The position numbers and the translations under genes are program-made. A stretch of 9,949 nt of DNA, taken from contig CAZUVM010000017.1 of the NCBI GenBank assembly GCA_964623885.1, forward strand, positions 1 to 9,949, in the 5' to 3' direction. The stretch's first letter is position 1; every line of letters starts with the position of its first letter. The stretch comes from CAZUVM01 sp964623885. GTDB lineage: Bacteria; Verrucomicrobiota; Verrucomicrobiia; Limisphaerales; UBA8199. This document shows positions 1-5,855 of the stretch, piece after piece. Under the pieces are notes generated by a model. The model ran no database searches, had not been told where the DNA came from, and saw only the letters and a list, made by a program, of their open reading frames with translations.

Positions 1-49
1 ACTTCTCCAAAACTTCAATTCGGGTCGACTGACTCATGTTTTTATCCAT
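1..49 (-). CDS. N-terminal 16 codons of a probable transposase (partial, runs off the left edge)
   Basis: Reading leftward from an ATG at 49-47, the frame stays open to the edge and gives MDKNMSQSTRIEVLEK. A second in-frame ATG at 37-35 would give a protein starting MSQSTRIEVLEK. I see no Shine-Dalgarno before either. A short start followed by a charged 'TRIEVLEK' stretch is the kind of N-terminus seen on rve/integrase-core transposases, where a small helical region precedes a helix-turn-helix. Sixteen residues cannot establish a family. The main support is position: the ORF starts just inside the two terminal repeat copies, as a transposase would. It could equally be a chance frame. Confidence 0.35.
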   Translation of the reverse strand, partial: MDKNMSQSTRIEVLEK

Positions 50-57
50 TCCGGCCA

Positions 58-81
58 GGGTAACCCGACTTTTGGCACAAC
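58..81 (+). repeat. Composite IS-end repeat, left outer copy (unit A)
   Basis: GGGTAAC at 58-64 is followed after 3 nt by ACTTTTGGCACAAC at 68-81. It matches the right-edge copy at 9850-9872 (read on the minus strand) through the distinctive GGCACAAC ending, so it is the 'A' unit of an A-B pair. It lies on the transposase side of the pair. The likely role is a transposase binding site, inferred only from its position and repetition. Confidence 0.75.
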
Positions 82-113
82 GTATCGTTTTACCGCTCTT
101 TCAACCCCCTCCC

Positions 114-136
114 GGGTAACAATACTTTTGGCGCAA
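114..136 (+). repeat. Composite IS-end repeat, left inner copy (unit B), probable element terminus
   Basis: GGGTAAC at 114-120 is followed after 3 nt by ACTTTTGGCGCAA at 124-136. It is preceded by CTCCC, as the right-edge B copy is preceded by CTCCTC on the minus strand. It ends in GGCGCA, the G variant shared with the right-edge copy at 9814-9836. As the copy nearest rpsL it probably marks the end of the element, about 32 bases upstream of the candidate rpsL promoter. Confidence 0.75.
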
Positions 137-166
137 TTCGAGGTTGTGACTCCTGCAAATAAGTAG

Positions 167-194
167 TTGCAACTGGAATTTCGTTTGCTATATT
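167..194 (+). promoter_or_regulatory. Candidate sigma70-type promoter of the str operon
   Basis: TTGCAA at 167-172 (-35-like, 4 of 6) and TATATT at 189-194 (-10-like, 5 of 6) are separated by 16 nt. Transcription would start near base 201, leaving a leader of about 44 nt before the rpsL ATG at 245. It lies just outside the inferred IS end, so the operon probably keeps its own promoter despite the insertion. This is based on sequence match only. Confidence 0.5.
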
Positions 195-244
195 CCGCGT
201 TCCGTTTGCCCCGTCGGGCAGAACGGCAGCTTTTTTACACGAAA

Positions 245-673
245 ATGCCGACAATTAATCAACTAGTGCGTAAAGGGCGCAATAAGCTCAAGCACAAGTC
301 CAAGTCGCCCGCCTTGGATAACTCGCCGTTTCGGCGCGGTGTTTGCATCCAGGTAATGACGCGCACACCCAAGAAACCCAACTCGGCCATGCGGAAAGTC
401 GCCAAGGTGCGCTTGACGAACGGCTATGAGGTGATTGCTTACATTCCTGACGAGGGCCACAATTTGCAGGAGCACTCAATTGTTCTCGTGCGCGGCGGTC
501 GTGTTAAGGACCTGCCCGGAGTGCGATATCATATTGTGCGCGGCACCTTGGATGCCGCCGGCGTCGAAAAGCGCCGCGTCAGCCGTTCCAAGTACGGCGT
601 TAAGCGCCCGAAAGAAGGCGCCAAACCCGCCGCCGCAGCAGCCGCTCCCGCTGCCGCTGCGCCCGCCGCCTAA
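245..673 (+). CDS. rpsL: Small ribosomal subunit protein S12 (uS12)
   Basis: S12 sits at the decoding centre of the 30S subunit and helps control tRNA selection accuracy. The ATG at 245 gives MPTINQLVRKGR, the family's normal N-terminus; the frame is open upstream to 167 but that part does not look like S12. Family landmarks are in place: TPKKPNSA (41-48), GHNLQEHS (71-78) and GGRVKDLPGVRYH (84-96). Lys43, Lys88 and Asp89 fall at the same numbers as in E. coli S12, so the usual streptomycin-resistance positions are wild type. The body ends with SKYGVKRPK at about residue 123. A low-complexity Ala/Pro tail follows to residue 142, about 18 residues beyond the usual 124 or so. No Shine-Dalgarno is visible. 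It is the first gene of the str operon, 60 bases before rpsG. Confidence 0.98.
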   Translation: MPTINQLVRKGRNKLKHKSKSPALDNSPFRRGVCIQVMTRTPKKPNSAMRKVAKVRLTNGYEVIAYIPDEGHNLQEHSIVLVRGGRVKDLPGVRYHIVRGTLDAAGVEKRRVSRSKYGVKRPKEGAKPAAAAAAPAAAAPAA

Positions 674-733
674 CCATGCCGATCACGCACTACGTTTCTC
701 AACCCTGTAACGATTTAACCTTGTAACTCGCAA

Positions 734-1207
734 ATGTCTCGACGTCGTCAGGCCACCAAGCGGCCCATCATTAAAGACGCTAAGTTCAACAGCACGCTCG
801 TCTCGCGGCTGGTGAACACCGTCATGCTGTGCGGAAAGAAAACCGTGGCCCAGCGTATCGTGTACGGCGCCTTCGACCAAATCGCAGAAAAGAACCCGGC
901 CACCAACCCGCTCGATATCCTCCAGCGGGCGGTGGACAACGCCAAACCCCGCCTCGAAGTGAAGGCACGGCGCGTGGGCGGGGCCACTTATCAGGTGCCG
1001 CTGGAAGTCCCGGCCGACCGGCAGTTTGCGTTAGCGTTGCGCTGGCTGGTGGACTTTGCCGATGCGCGCAAGGGCATTCCCATGAAGGAAGCCCTGGCCT
1101 CCGAGATCATGGACGCTTACCAGGGCCAGGGTAACGCGATTCGCAAGCGCGACGAGGTGCATAAAATGGCCCAGGCCAACAAGGCTTTTGCTCATTTCCG
1201 CTGGTAG
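734..1207 (+). CDS. rpsG: Small ribosomal subunit protein S7 (uS7)
   Basis: S7 is a primary 16S rRNA-binding protein that nucleates assembly of the 30S head and borders the E site. The 157-residue product matches the usual bacterial length and is colinear with the family from MSRRRQATKRPI to the C-terminal AHFRW. Typical segments include LVNTVMLCGKKTVAQRIVYGAF (split here only by description, about residues 26-47), VKARRVGGATYQVP (about 76-89) and the RKRDEVHKMAQANKAFAHF helix near the end. The start at 734 is the only ATG that gives the conserved N-terminus. There is no Shine-Dalgarno before it, which again suggests leaderless-like or AU-rich initiation in this genome. It follows rpsL by 60 bases and is followed by a hairpin before fusA. 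Confidence 0.98.
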   Translation: MSRRRQATKRPIIKDAKFNSTLVSRLVNTVMLCGKKTVAQRIVYGAFDQIAEKNPATNPLDILQRAVDNAKPRLEVKARRVGGATYQVPLEVPADRQFALALRWLVDFADARKGIPMKEALASEIMDAYQGQGNAIRKRDEVHKMAQANKAFAHFRW

Positions 1208-1223
1208 TATATAGTTTGCAACG

Positions 1224-1258
1224 ACGCCCCGGAGGCTGAGAGGTTCTCGGGGCGTTTT
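1224..1258 (+). terminator. Hairpin with short T-run between rpsG and fusA (terminator or attenuator)
   Basis: ACGCCCCG (1224-1231) pairs perfectly with CGGGGCGT (1248-1255) around a 16-nt loop, and the final T begins a run of four (1255-1258). This is a GC-rich intrinsic-terminator shape, though the T-run is short. It lies in the 96-nt gap between rpsG and fusA, so it probably lowers read-through and sets fusA expression apart from the two ribosomal protein genes. It may be partial rather than complete. Confidence 0.6.
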
Positions 1259-1293
1259 CATTCCCAGGATCGACAGTTAAAATCAATTTAAGT

Positions 1294-1297
1294 GGAG
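1294..1297 (+). promoter_or_regulatory. Shine-Dalgarno of fusA, decides the start
   Basis: GGAG at 1294-1297 lies 6 nt before the ATG at 1304. The in-frame GTG at 1292 overlaps this motif and so is not the likely start. It is the only clear Shine-Dalgarno among the genes in this window, consistent with independent, strong translation of EF-G. Confidence 0.7.
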
Positions 1298-1303
1298 TAT
1301 AAG

Positions 1304-3496
1304 ATGGAAGCAGTATTGGAAAAAAATAAGGCGGCGGCCGCTGGCTCGCCGAACTCGCCGAACCGGCCTTACCCGATGGAGCGCACGCGCAACATCGGCA
1401 TCGCCGCCCATATCGACGCCGGCAAGACGACCACCACCGAGCGCATCCTGTTTTACACCGGGCTCATCCACAAAATGGGCGATGTCGATGACGGCAATAC
1501 CGTGACCGACTGGATGGAGCAGGAACGCGAGCGCGGCATTACCATCACCTCCGCGGCCACGACCTGTTACTGGACCCAAAAAGAAGACGGCACCTTCAAA
1601 TCGTACCAGGGGGTTCCGCACCGGATTAACATTATCGACACCCCAGGCCACGTCGATTTCACGGCCGAGGTCGAGCGCTCCATGCGCGTGCTGGACGGCG
1701 CCGTTGCCGTGTTCTGCGGCGTCGCCGGTGTTCAGCCTCAGTCCGAAACGGTCTGGCGCCAGGCTACCAAGTACAAAGTGCCGCGCGTGGCGTTCGTGAA
1801 CAAGATGGACCGCACCGGCGCGAATTTTGATAACGCGCTGAACGACATGCGCAAGAAGCTCGGCGCGTATGCCTACCCGATTTTCCTGCCCATTGGCAAA
1901 GAAGACAACTTCAACGGTGTGATCGATGTCGTGAACCAAAAGGCCATCGTTTACGACCCGAACGATGAAGTTGGGCTCAAATATGAGGTTACCGACATTC
2001 CAGCGGATTTGAAGGATGCCGCCCAGGCCGCCCTGGCGGAGCTCATCGACGCGGTCTCCAACAAGGACGACCAGATTGCTGAAATGGTCATCGAGAATAA
2101 ACCGATAACACCGAAGGAACTCAAGCCTGCCATTCGCCGGCTCACCTGCAAAATCGAGCTGATTCCAGTGTTGTGCGGCTCGGCGTTCAAGAAACGCGGC
2201 GTGCAACCGCTCGTCGATGCCGTTGTGGATTACCTGCCCTCTCCGCTGGATATCCCCCCCGCGGTCGGCATCGTCCCTGATTCCACACAGCAGGTCGAAG
2301 TTCCCTCGAACGACAACGGCAAGTTCTGCTCGCTGGCGTTCAAGCTGTGGACCGATCCGTATGTCGGCAAGCTGGTGTTCTTCCGCGTCTACAGCGGTCA
2401 GCTCAAAAAAGGCGACGTTATCTACAATCCGCGCACGCGCAAACGCGAGCGCGTCAGCCGCGTGCTGATGATCCAGGCCGACAAACGTATCGACGTGGAA
2501 ACCACTTATGCCGGCGACATCGCCGCATTGGTGGGCATCAGAAATATCACCACCGGCGATACGCTCTGTGACGAGGATTTCGAGATTATGCTCGAACCGC
2601 CCACGTTCCCGGAACCGGTCATCTCGATGGCCGTCGAGCCCAAGACCAAGGCCGACCGCGAGAAAATGAGCGAAGGCTTGCAGCGATTGGCCGAAGAAGA
2701 CCCGACCTTCCGTTGCTTCACCAACGAGGAAACGGGTCAGCTCATCATTGCCGGCATGGGCGAACTGCACCTGGAAATTATTCGCGACCGCCTGTTCCGC
2801 GAGTTCAAAGTCACCGCCAACGCCGGTGCGCCGCAGATTGCTTACCGCGAGACAGTGACCAAAGGCGCTGAAGGTGAAGGCAAGTTCATCCGCCAGTCCG
2901 GCGGCCGCGGCCAATACGGTCATGCGATGATCACTCTCGCTCCCAACGAACGGGGCAAGGGCGTGGAAATCGAAAACAAGATCGTCGGTGGCGCGATTCC
3001 GAAGGAATACATCCCGGCGGTCATCGACGGCGTCGAAGAGGCGATCAAGGGTGGCGTGCTGGCTGGGTACCCGGTGGTCGATGTCAAAGTCGAGGTTGTT
3101 GACGGCACGTTCCACGAGGTCGACTCGAGCGAATTGGCGTTCAAGATGGCCGGGATCTTTGCGCTCAAAGACGCCGCCAAAAAGGCGAACCCGATTCTGT
3201 TGGAGCCGATCATGAAGGTCGAGGTCACCACACCCGAGGAATACCAGGGCGACCTGCTCGGCGACGTCAACCGCCGCCGCGGAAAAATCGTCAACATCGA
3301 AGCCAAAGACAGCTCGACGGTACTCAGCGCCGAAGTACCGCTGGCCGAAATGTTCGGTTACGCCACGGCGATTCGCTCGCTCTCCAAAGGCCGGGCCGCT
3401 TATTCCATGGAGCCGTTTCGGTTCGAACCAGTGCCGGCGAATATTGTCGCCACCATCCTCGATTCGGCCAAAGGCAAACCCGCCGCACGCGCCTAA
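1304..3496 (+). CDS. fusA: Translation elongation factor G (EF-G)
   Basis: EF-G is the GTPase that translocates tRNA and mRNA on the ribosome and, with RRF, recycles it. All five GTPase motifs are present: AHIDAGKT P-loop (35-42), RGITIT of switch I (78-83 region), DTPGH (112-116), NKMD (166-169) and GSA (292-294). Domain II begins near 335, domain III carries GMGELHLEI (484-492), domain IV carries GGRGQYGH (533-540) and the tip loop GTFHEVDSSELAF with His604 at the place of E. coli His583, and domain V ends near 710. At 730 residues it is longer than the usual 690-705, mainly through a low-complexity N-terminal stretch of about 24 residues (Ala, Ser, Asn, Pro) before ERTRNIGI. The motifs fit the canonical housekeeping type. 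It is the last gene of the operon and is followed by a strong terminator; tuf is not adjacent. Confidence 0.98.
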   Translation: MEAVLEKNKAAAAGSPNSPNRPYPMERTRNIGIAAHIDAGKTTTTERILFYTGLIHKMGDVDDGNTVTDWMEQERERGITITSAATTCYWTQKEDGTFKSYQGVPHRINIIDTPGHVDFTAEVERSMRVLDGAVAVFCGVAGVQPQSETVWRQATKYKVPRVAFVNKMDRTGANFDNALNDMRKKLGAYAYPIFLPIGKEDNFNGVIDVVNQKAIVYDPNDEVGLKYEVTDIPADLKDAAQAALAELIDAVSNKDDQIAEMVIENKPITPKELKPAIRRLTCKIELIPVLCGSAFKKRGVQPLVDAVVDYLPSPLDIPPAVGIVPDSTQQVEVPSNDNGKFCSLAFKLWTDPYVGKLVFFRVYSGQLKKGDVIYNPRTRKRERVSRVLMIQADKRIDVETTYAGDIAALVGIRNITTGDTLCDEDFEIMLEPPTFPEPVISMAVEPKTKADREKMSEGLQRLAEEDPTFRCFTNEETGQLIIAGMGELHLEIIRDRLFREFKVTANAGAPQIAYRETVTKGAEGEGKFIRQSGGRGQYGHAMITLAPNERGKGVEIENKIVGGAIPKEYIPAVIDGVEEAIKGGVLAGYPVVDVKVEVVDGTFHEVDSSELAFKMAGIFALKDAAKKANPILLEPIMKVEVTTPEEYQGDLLGDVNRRRGKIVNIEAKDSSTVLSAEVPLAEMFGYATAIRSLSKGRAAYSMEPFRFEPVPANIVATILDSAKGKPAARA

Positions 3497-3523
3497 TCAA
3501 AGCCGAGCTGGACTTCTCTTTGG

Positions 3524-3555
3524 GCCGACCATGTGAATGGTCGGCTCGATTTTTT
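3524..3555 (+). terminator. Intrinsic terminator of the str operon
   Basis: GCCGACCAT (3524-3532) and ATGGTCGGC (3537-3545) form a perfect 9-bp stem with a GTGA loop, followed by six T at 3550-3555. It starts 28 nt after the fusA stop. On the opposite strand no T-run follows the stem, so it should act mainly on fusA transcripts rather than on the converging minus-strand gene. Confidence 0.85.
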
Positions 3556-3589
3556 CCGGCCGCTAAGTCTGTGGATCGGGATACGATCA

Positions 3590-4417
3590 TCAACGACGGC
3601 CAGCGGTTATCACCGCGAACATTATGATCGCCAGCAGCACGACCAGGAGTCCCAAAAGCACCCACACCACGATCGACGTTCGATATTTTATGTGCGGCGT
3701 TTCCGCGATGACTTGCTGATACTGTTCCGAAAACACCATGGTCCCCTTCTTGCAGAACAGCAGGTACAGAATATAGCCGTTGATTAGCGTCCCCAGTGGA
3801 AACGCTAACAACCCCAGTCCGGACAAAATCCCTGCAGGAATGCGCGCCCAGGATTTGAGCTGTCGCAATCCGAAGCCGGCCCAAACCTGCACCCCGGCCA
3901 CTGCGATAAACATCATCCCAACTGCCGTCATCGAAAGTTCCCCTCGGTTTGATGCGCCCAATGGCGCGAACAAGCCAACACCGCCCACCAGCGCTAATAC
4001 CGCCGCACCGAGGAAATAAAGCAATCCAACCGACTTCACCGAAGCCTCATGCTTGATGTGTTCCTTGCGAATCCGCTCGTATTCGGTGTCACTTACTACA
4101 CCCTCGCGCATCTTTTGCACCACTGTCGGCTTGCACGCTGCGCAAATGTAGCGGTTGCCAATCTTGATTACCTGATCCGCTGCAAACGCCCGGCCACATT
4201 CGCCACAAATAATGCTCCCCGCAATCGCCGAGGGCGCGTTCGTTGCCTCTCCCGCAGAAACGGGGTTGACGGTCTGGCCGTATGGCAGCCAGGTCGCCAT
4301 GCCTTCACGCCAGACAAGCGTGCTATTGTTGATGGTACCTTGCTGCAGCAGCGCGTCGAATTCCACCTGCTCGACCGGCCCCTTCTGCTCGTTATTTAAC
4401 GCGTAATACCAGGCCAT
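3590..4417 (-). CDS. GYF_2-domain, zinc-ribbon, four-helix membrane protein of unknown function
   Basis: The 275-residue product has three parts. Residues 2-49 form a GYF_2 (DUF4339) module: WYYALNNEQKGPV followed by LVWREGMATWLPYGQ, a fold family generally thought to bind proline-rich peptides. Residues 71-95 contain C71xxC74 and C92xxC95, a probable zinc ribbon. A short charged helix follows (about 100-127). The rest is membrane: segments at about 131-151, 162-183, 195-221 and 248-270, with Lys/Arg-rich joints. There is no signal peptide, so the GYF and ribbon parts should be cytosolic. Such proteins are common in Verrucomicrobiota and Planctomycetota, but I know of no assigned role. It converges on fusA and stands alone. 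The ATG at 4417 puts the GYF module right at the N-terminus; no Shine-Dalgarno is seen. Confidence 0.9.
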   Translation of the reverse strand: MAWYYALNNEQKGPVEQVEFDALLQQGTINNSTLVWREGMATWLPYGQTVNPVSAGEATNAPSAIAGSIICGECGRAFAADQVIKIGNRYICAACKPTVVQKMREGVVSDTEYERIRKEHIKHEASVKSVGLLYFLGAAVLALVGGVGLFAPLGASNRGELSMTAVGMMFIAVAGVQVWAGFGLRQLKSWARIPAGILSGLGLLAFPLGTLINGYILYLLFCKKGTMVFSEQYQQVIAETPHIKYRTSIVVWVLLGLLVVLLAIIMFAVITAGRR

Positions 4418-4542
4418 AATGTATTAGCGACTCTAACGGGCAAGCGGCGCACCGCAAGCGCATAAATGATTCCACCAAGGCATCTCAATTCAGACTGTTC
4501 AGTACAAAAGAGAGCAGCGTTAGTGTGGGGAGTTCGCTGCCC

Positions 4543-4556
4543 CGGGCGATCGCCCG
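4543..4556. repeat. 14-base perfect palindrome centred on GCGATCGC
   Basis: CGGGCGATCGCCCG reads the same on both strands. It lies about 130 bases upstream of the GYF gene and more than 300 upstream of the DUF2167 gene. It could be a dyad protein-binding site or a chance GC-rich palindrome. A weak GGGG/CCCC hairpin just before it (4527-4543) shares its first base. Confidence 0.4.
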
Positions 4557-4771
4557 ATACCTCCGAGGGAAGTGGCGGGAACATCAACGCGCAACCCGTG
4601 TCCGTCCATAGGGTAAAACCCGCCTTGCTCTGGGCTTCAGCATAGAAATGGGAGCTACGCTTCTTTCGATCCATGTAATTCATGAACCTCGTGTTCAATT
4701 GTTTAATGCTTAAGCACCTGCGTATGAGTGGCATTGGGTCAAATGGTGTCTGGCTGGCGCAGCAATACCGG

Positions 4772-4800
4772 TTGTCAACTGGCTTAAGTCTTGCTATCTC
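4772..4800 (+). promoter_or_regulatory. Possible promoter of the DUF2167 gene
   Basis: TTGTCA (4772-4777) and TATCTC (4795-4800) are 17 nt apart, and TGC directly precedes the -10-like box, giving an extended -10 form. The -10 match is weak (3 of 6). Initiation would fall near 4807, leaving a leader of about 60 nt that contains the hairpin at 4822-4845. Confidence 0.3.
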
Positions 4801-4821
4801 AGCCAAGACGGTTTGAATCCA

Positions 4822-4845
4822 GGTTGCTCCGTGACAGCAGCAACC
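4822..4845 (+). other. Leader hairpin before the DUF2167 gene
   Basis: GGTTGCT (4822-4828) pairs perfectly with AGCAACC (4839-4845) around a 10-nt loop, ending 23 nt before the ATG at 4869. There is no T-run after it, so it is not a terminator. It may affect translation or mRNA stability; that is inference. Confidence 0.35.
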
Positions 4846-4868
4846 CGCACCGAAATCAGAATATATCT

Positions 4869-5723
4869 ATGCAACGCCCAAAACTATTGTTGCTTCTATC
4901 CCTCTTGCTGCTTGCTTCGGCGCTCTACAGCCAAGAAGCAAAACCCAAGCTGAATGTTGTAAAAGGCCCGGCCAAGGCTCACCTGGGCAGCATCGCGGAT
5001 GTAGATGTGCCGCTCAATTACATCTTCATAAACGGAAAGGATTATCAGGCGCTCCTGAGAGCCGAAGGTGAGCCGGTGAGTGGCCGGGAACTGGGCTGCC
5101 TAACTCCTACCAACGAGCATTGGTCCGTCATCTTCAAATTCTCGAATATTGGGTATGTGAAGGACGACGACAAAGAACTCGATGCCGACAAGTTGCTGGA
5201 TTCCATCAAAAAGGGCACCGCCATGGCCAACAAAGAACGCGAAAAAAACGGCAACTCACCCATCCAGGTGATTGGATGGGACATTCCGCCGAAATACGAC
5301 CCGGCAACGCATAATCTGGAGTGGGCAATCCGTGGCATGGTGGACGGCCAGGCGTTATTGAACTACAACACGCGCCTGCTTGGCCGCAAAGGCGTCATGG
5401 AAGTAGTGCTGATCACCGAACCCGACGACTTGCCCAAAACTATGCCGGCATTCCGCAACCTGCTAACCGGTTACACTTTCCAAACCGGCGAAACTTATGC
5501 CGAGTATCGGCCGGGTGATAAAGTTGCCAAATATGGACTGGCTGCTCTAGTCGTCGGCGGCGCAGCCGTCGGCGCGGCAAAGCTGGGCGCTTTTGCCTGG
5601 CTGGCGGTATTGTTTAAGAAAGGTTTCAAGCTAATCATCGTCGCCTTCGTGGCGGTAGTGGCCTTTTTCAAAAAATTGTTTGCGCGGATAACCGGACGCG
5701 GAGACTCCCAAACGAGCCCCTAA
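4869..5723 (+). CDS. DUF2167 family membrane-anchored exported protein
   Basis: The 284-residue product begins with a clear signal peptide: MQRPK, a Leu-rich core, then a likely cut near ALYSQ (about residue 22). The frame is open upstream to 4791, but the signal peptide fixes the start at 4869. Residues about 38-215 match the DUF2167 pattern: IGWDIPPKYDPATHNLEWAI (135-154), LNYNTRLLGRKGVMEVVL (164-181) and a 'MPAFRNLLTGYTFQTGETYAEYRPGDKVAKYG' region (192-223), where the family moves into its anchor. Two C-terminal hydrophobic segments (about 222-248 and 252-267), each followed by lysines, should hold it in the membrane with most of the protein outside the cytoplasm. The family has no established function. 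The next gene lies 132 bases downstream on the same strand across a GC-rich hairpin. Confidence 0.88.
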   Translation: MQRPKLLLLLSLLLLASALYSQEAKPKLNVVKGPAKAHLGSIADVDVPLNYIFINGKDYQALLRAEGEPVSGRELGCLTPTNEHWSVIFKFSNIGYVKDDDKELDADKLLDSIKKGTAMANKEREKNGNSPIQVIGWDIPPKYDPATHNLEWAIRGMVDGQALLNYNTRLLGRKGVMEVVLITEPDDLPKTMPAFRNLLTGYTFQTGETYAEYRPGDKVAKYGLAALVVGGAAVGAAKLGAFAWLAVLFKKGFKLIIVAFVAVVAFFKKLFARITGRGDSQTSP

Positions 5724-5753
5724 AGACCGGAGCTTGAAAGGCGGCAGTTTGCT

Positions 5754-5780
5754 GGGCCGGAGCGCGGGACGTCCCGGCCC
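5754..5780 (+). terminator. GC-rich hairpin after the DUF2167 gene, no T-run
   Basis: GGGCCGG (5754-5760) pairs with CCGGCCC (5774-5780). Inside and overlapping it is the palindrome GGGACGTCCC (5766-5775), so two alternative folds compete for bases 5774-5775. No T-run follows, so it is not a standard intrinsic terminator. It could stabilise the 3' end of the upstream message or pause polymerase in the 132-nt gap before the next gene. Confidence 0.4.
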
Positions 5781-5855
5781 GCAGCGCAACCGGTCGGTGC
5801 AATTATGTGCTGGGCCCGAACCACGGGTTCGCCAAAACCCATATCACCATACCCC

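Larger units (their letters stand above)
1..136 (-). mobile_element. End of an insertion sequence (5' end, transposase reading leftward), partial
   Basis: This segment has the layout of an IS end. A minus-strand ORF starts at base 49 and runs off the window. Between it and base 136 lie two copies of a composite motif, GGGTAAC then ACTTTTGGCRCAA, at 58-80 and 114-136. The same pair recurs inverted at the right edge of the window (9814-9872). The outermost copy ends in GGCGCA, so the element would end in CA, matching the TG...CA termini of elements with rve/DDE integrase-type transposases. Repeated motifs inside the terminal inverted repeats are known in the IS21 family. The family assignment is inferred: no catalytic domain lies in the window, and a target duplication cannot be checked because the other end of this copy is outside. 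The element end is about base 135. Confidence 0.5.
4418..4868. other. Divergent intergenic region, 451 bases, no supported gene
   Basis: This region separates the minus-strand GYF gene from the plus-strand DUF2167 gene. A minus-strand frame of 136 codons spans 4396-4806, but it overlaps the start of the GYF gene out of frame and shows no recognisable motif, so I do not call it. The region holds two perfect palindromes (4543-4556 and TGCTTAAGCA at 4707-4716), a possible promoter at 4772-4800 and a leader hairpin at 4822-4845. I see no RNA gene. Confidence 0.6.

Noticed and set aside
58..136. CRISPR-like direct repeat
   Set aside because: There are only two units per edge, the units are imperfect and the spacers unequal, and there are no cas genes. 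The inverted pairing across the window fits IS ends.
167..244. Longer rpsL from a TTG at 167
   Set aside because: The extra 26 residues are unlike S12, and the TTG overlaps the -35-like box. The ATG at 245 gives the conserved MPTINQLVRK start.
1283..3115. 610-codon open frame on the minus strand across fusA
   Set aside because: It is antisense to an unmistakable EF-G gene, in the register where codon bias keeps stops away. Its translation has no recognisable domain.
4396..4806. 136-codon minus-strand ORF upstream of the GYF gene
   Set aside because: It overlaps the GYF gene's start out of frame, has mixed, non-domain-like composition and no ribosome binding site. A gene remnant cannot be excluded.
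4809..4830. tRNA-like T-arm (GGTTTGAATCC)
   Set aside because: The flanking bases do not form the 5-bp T stem, and no D-arm, anticodon arm or acceptor stem can be found upstream.
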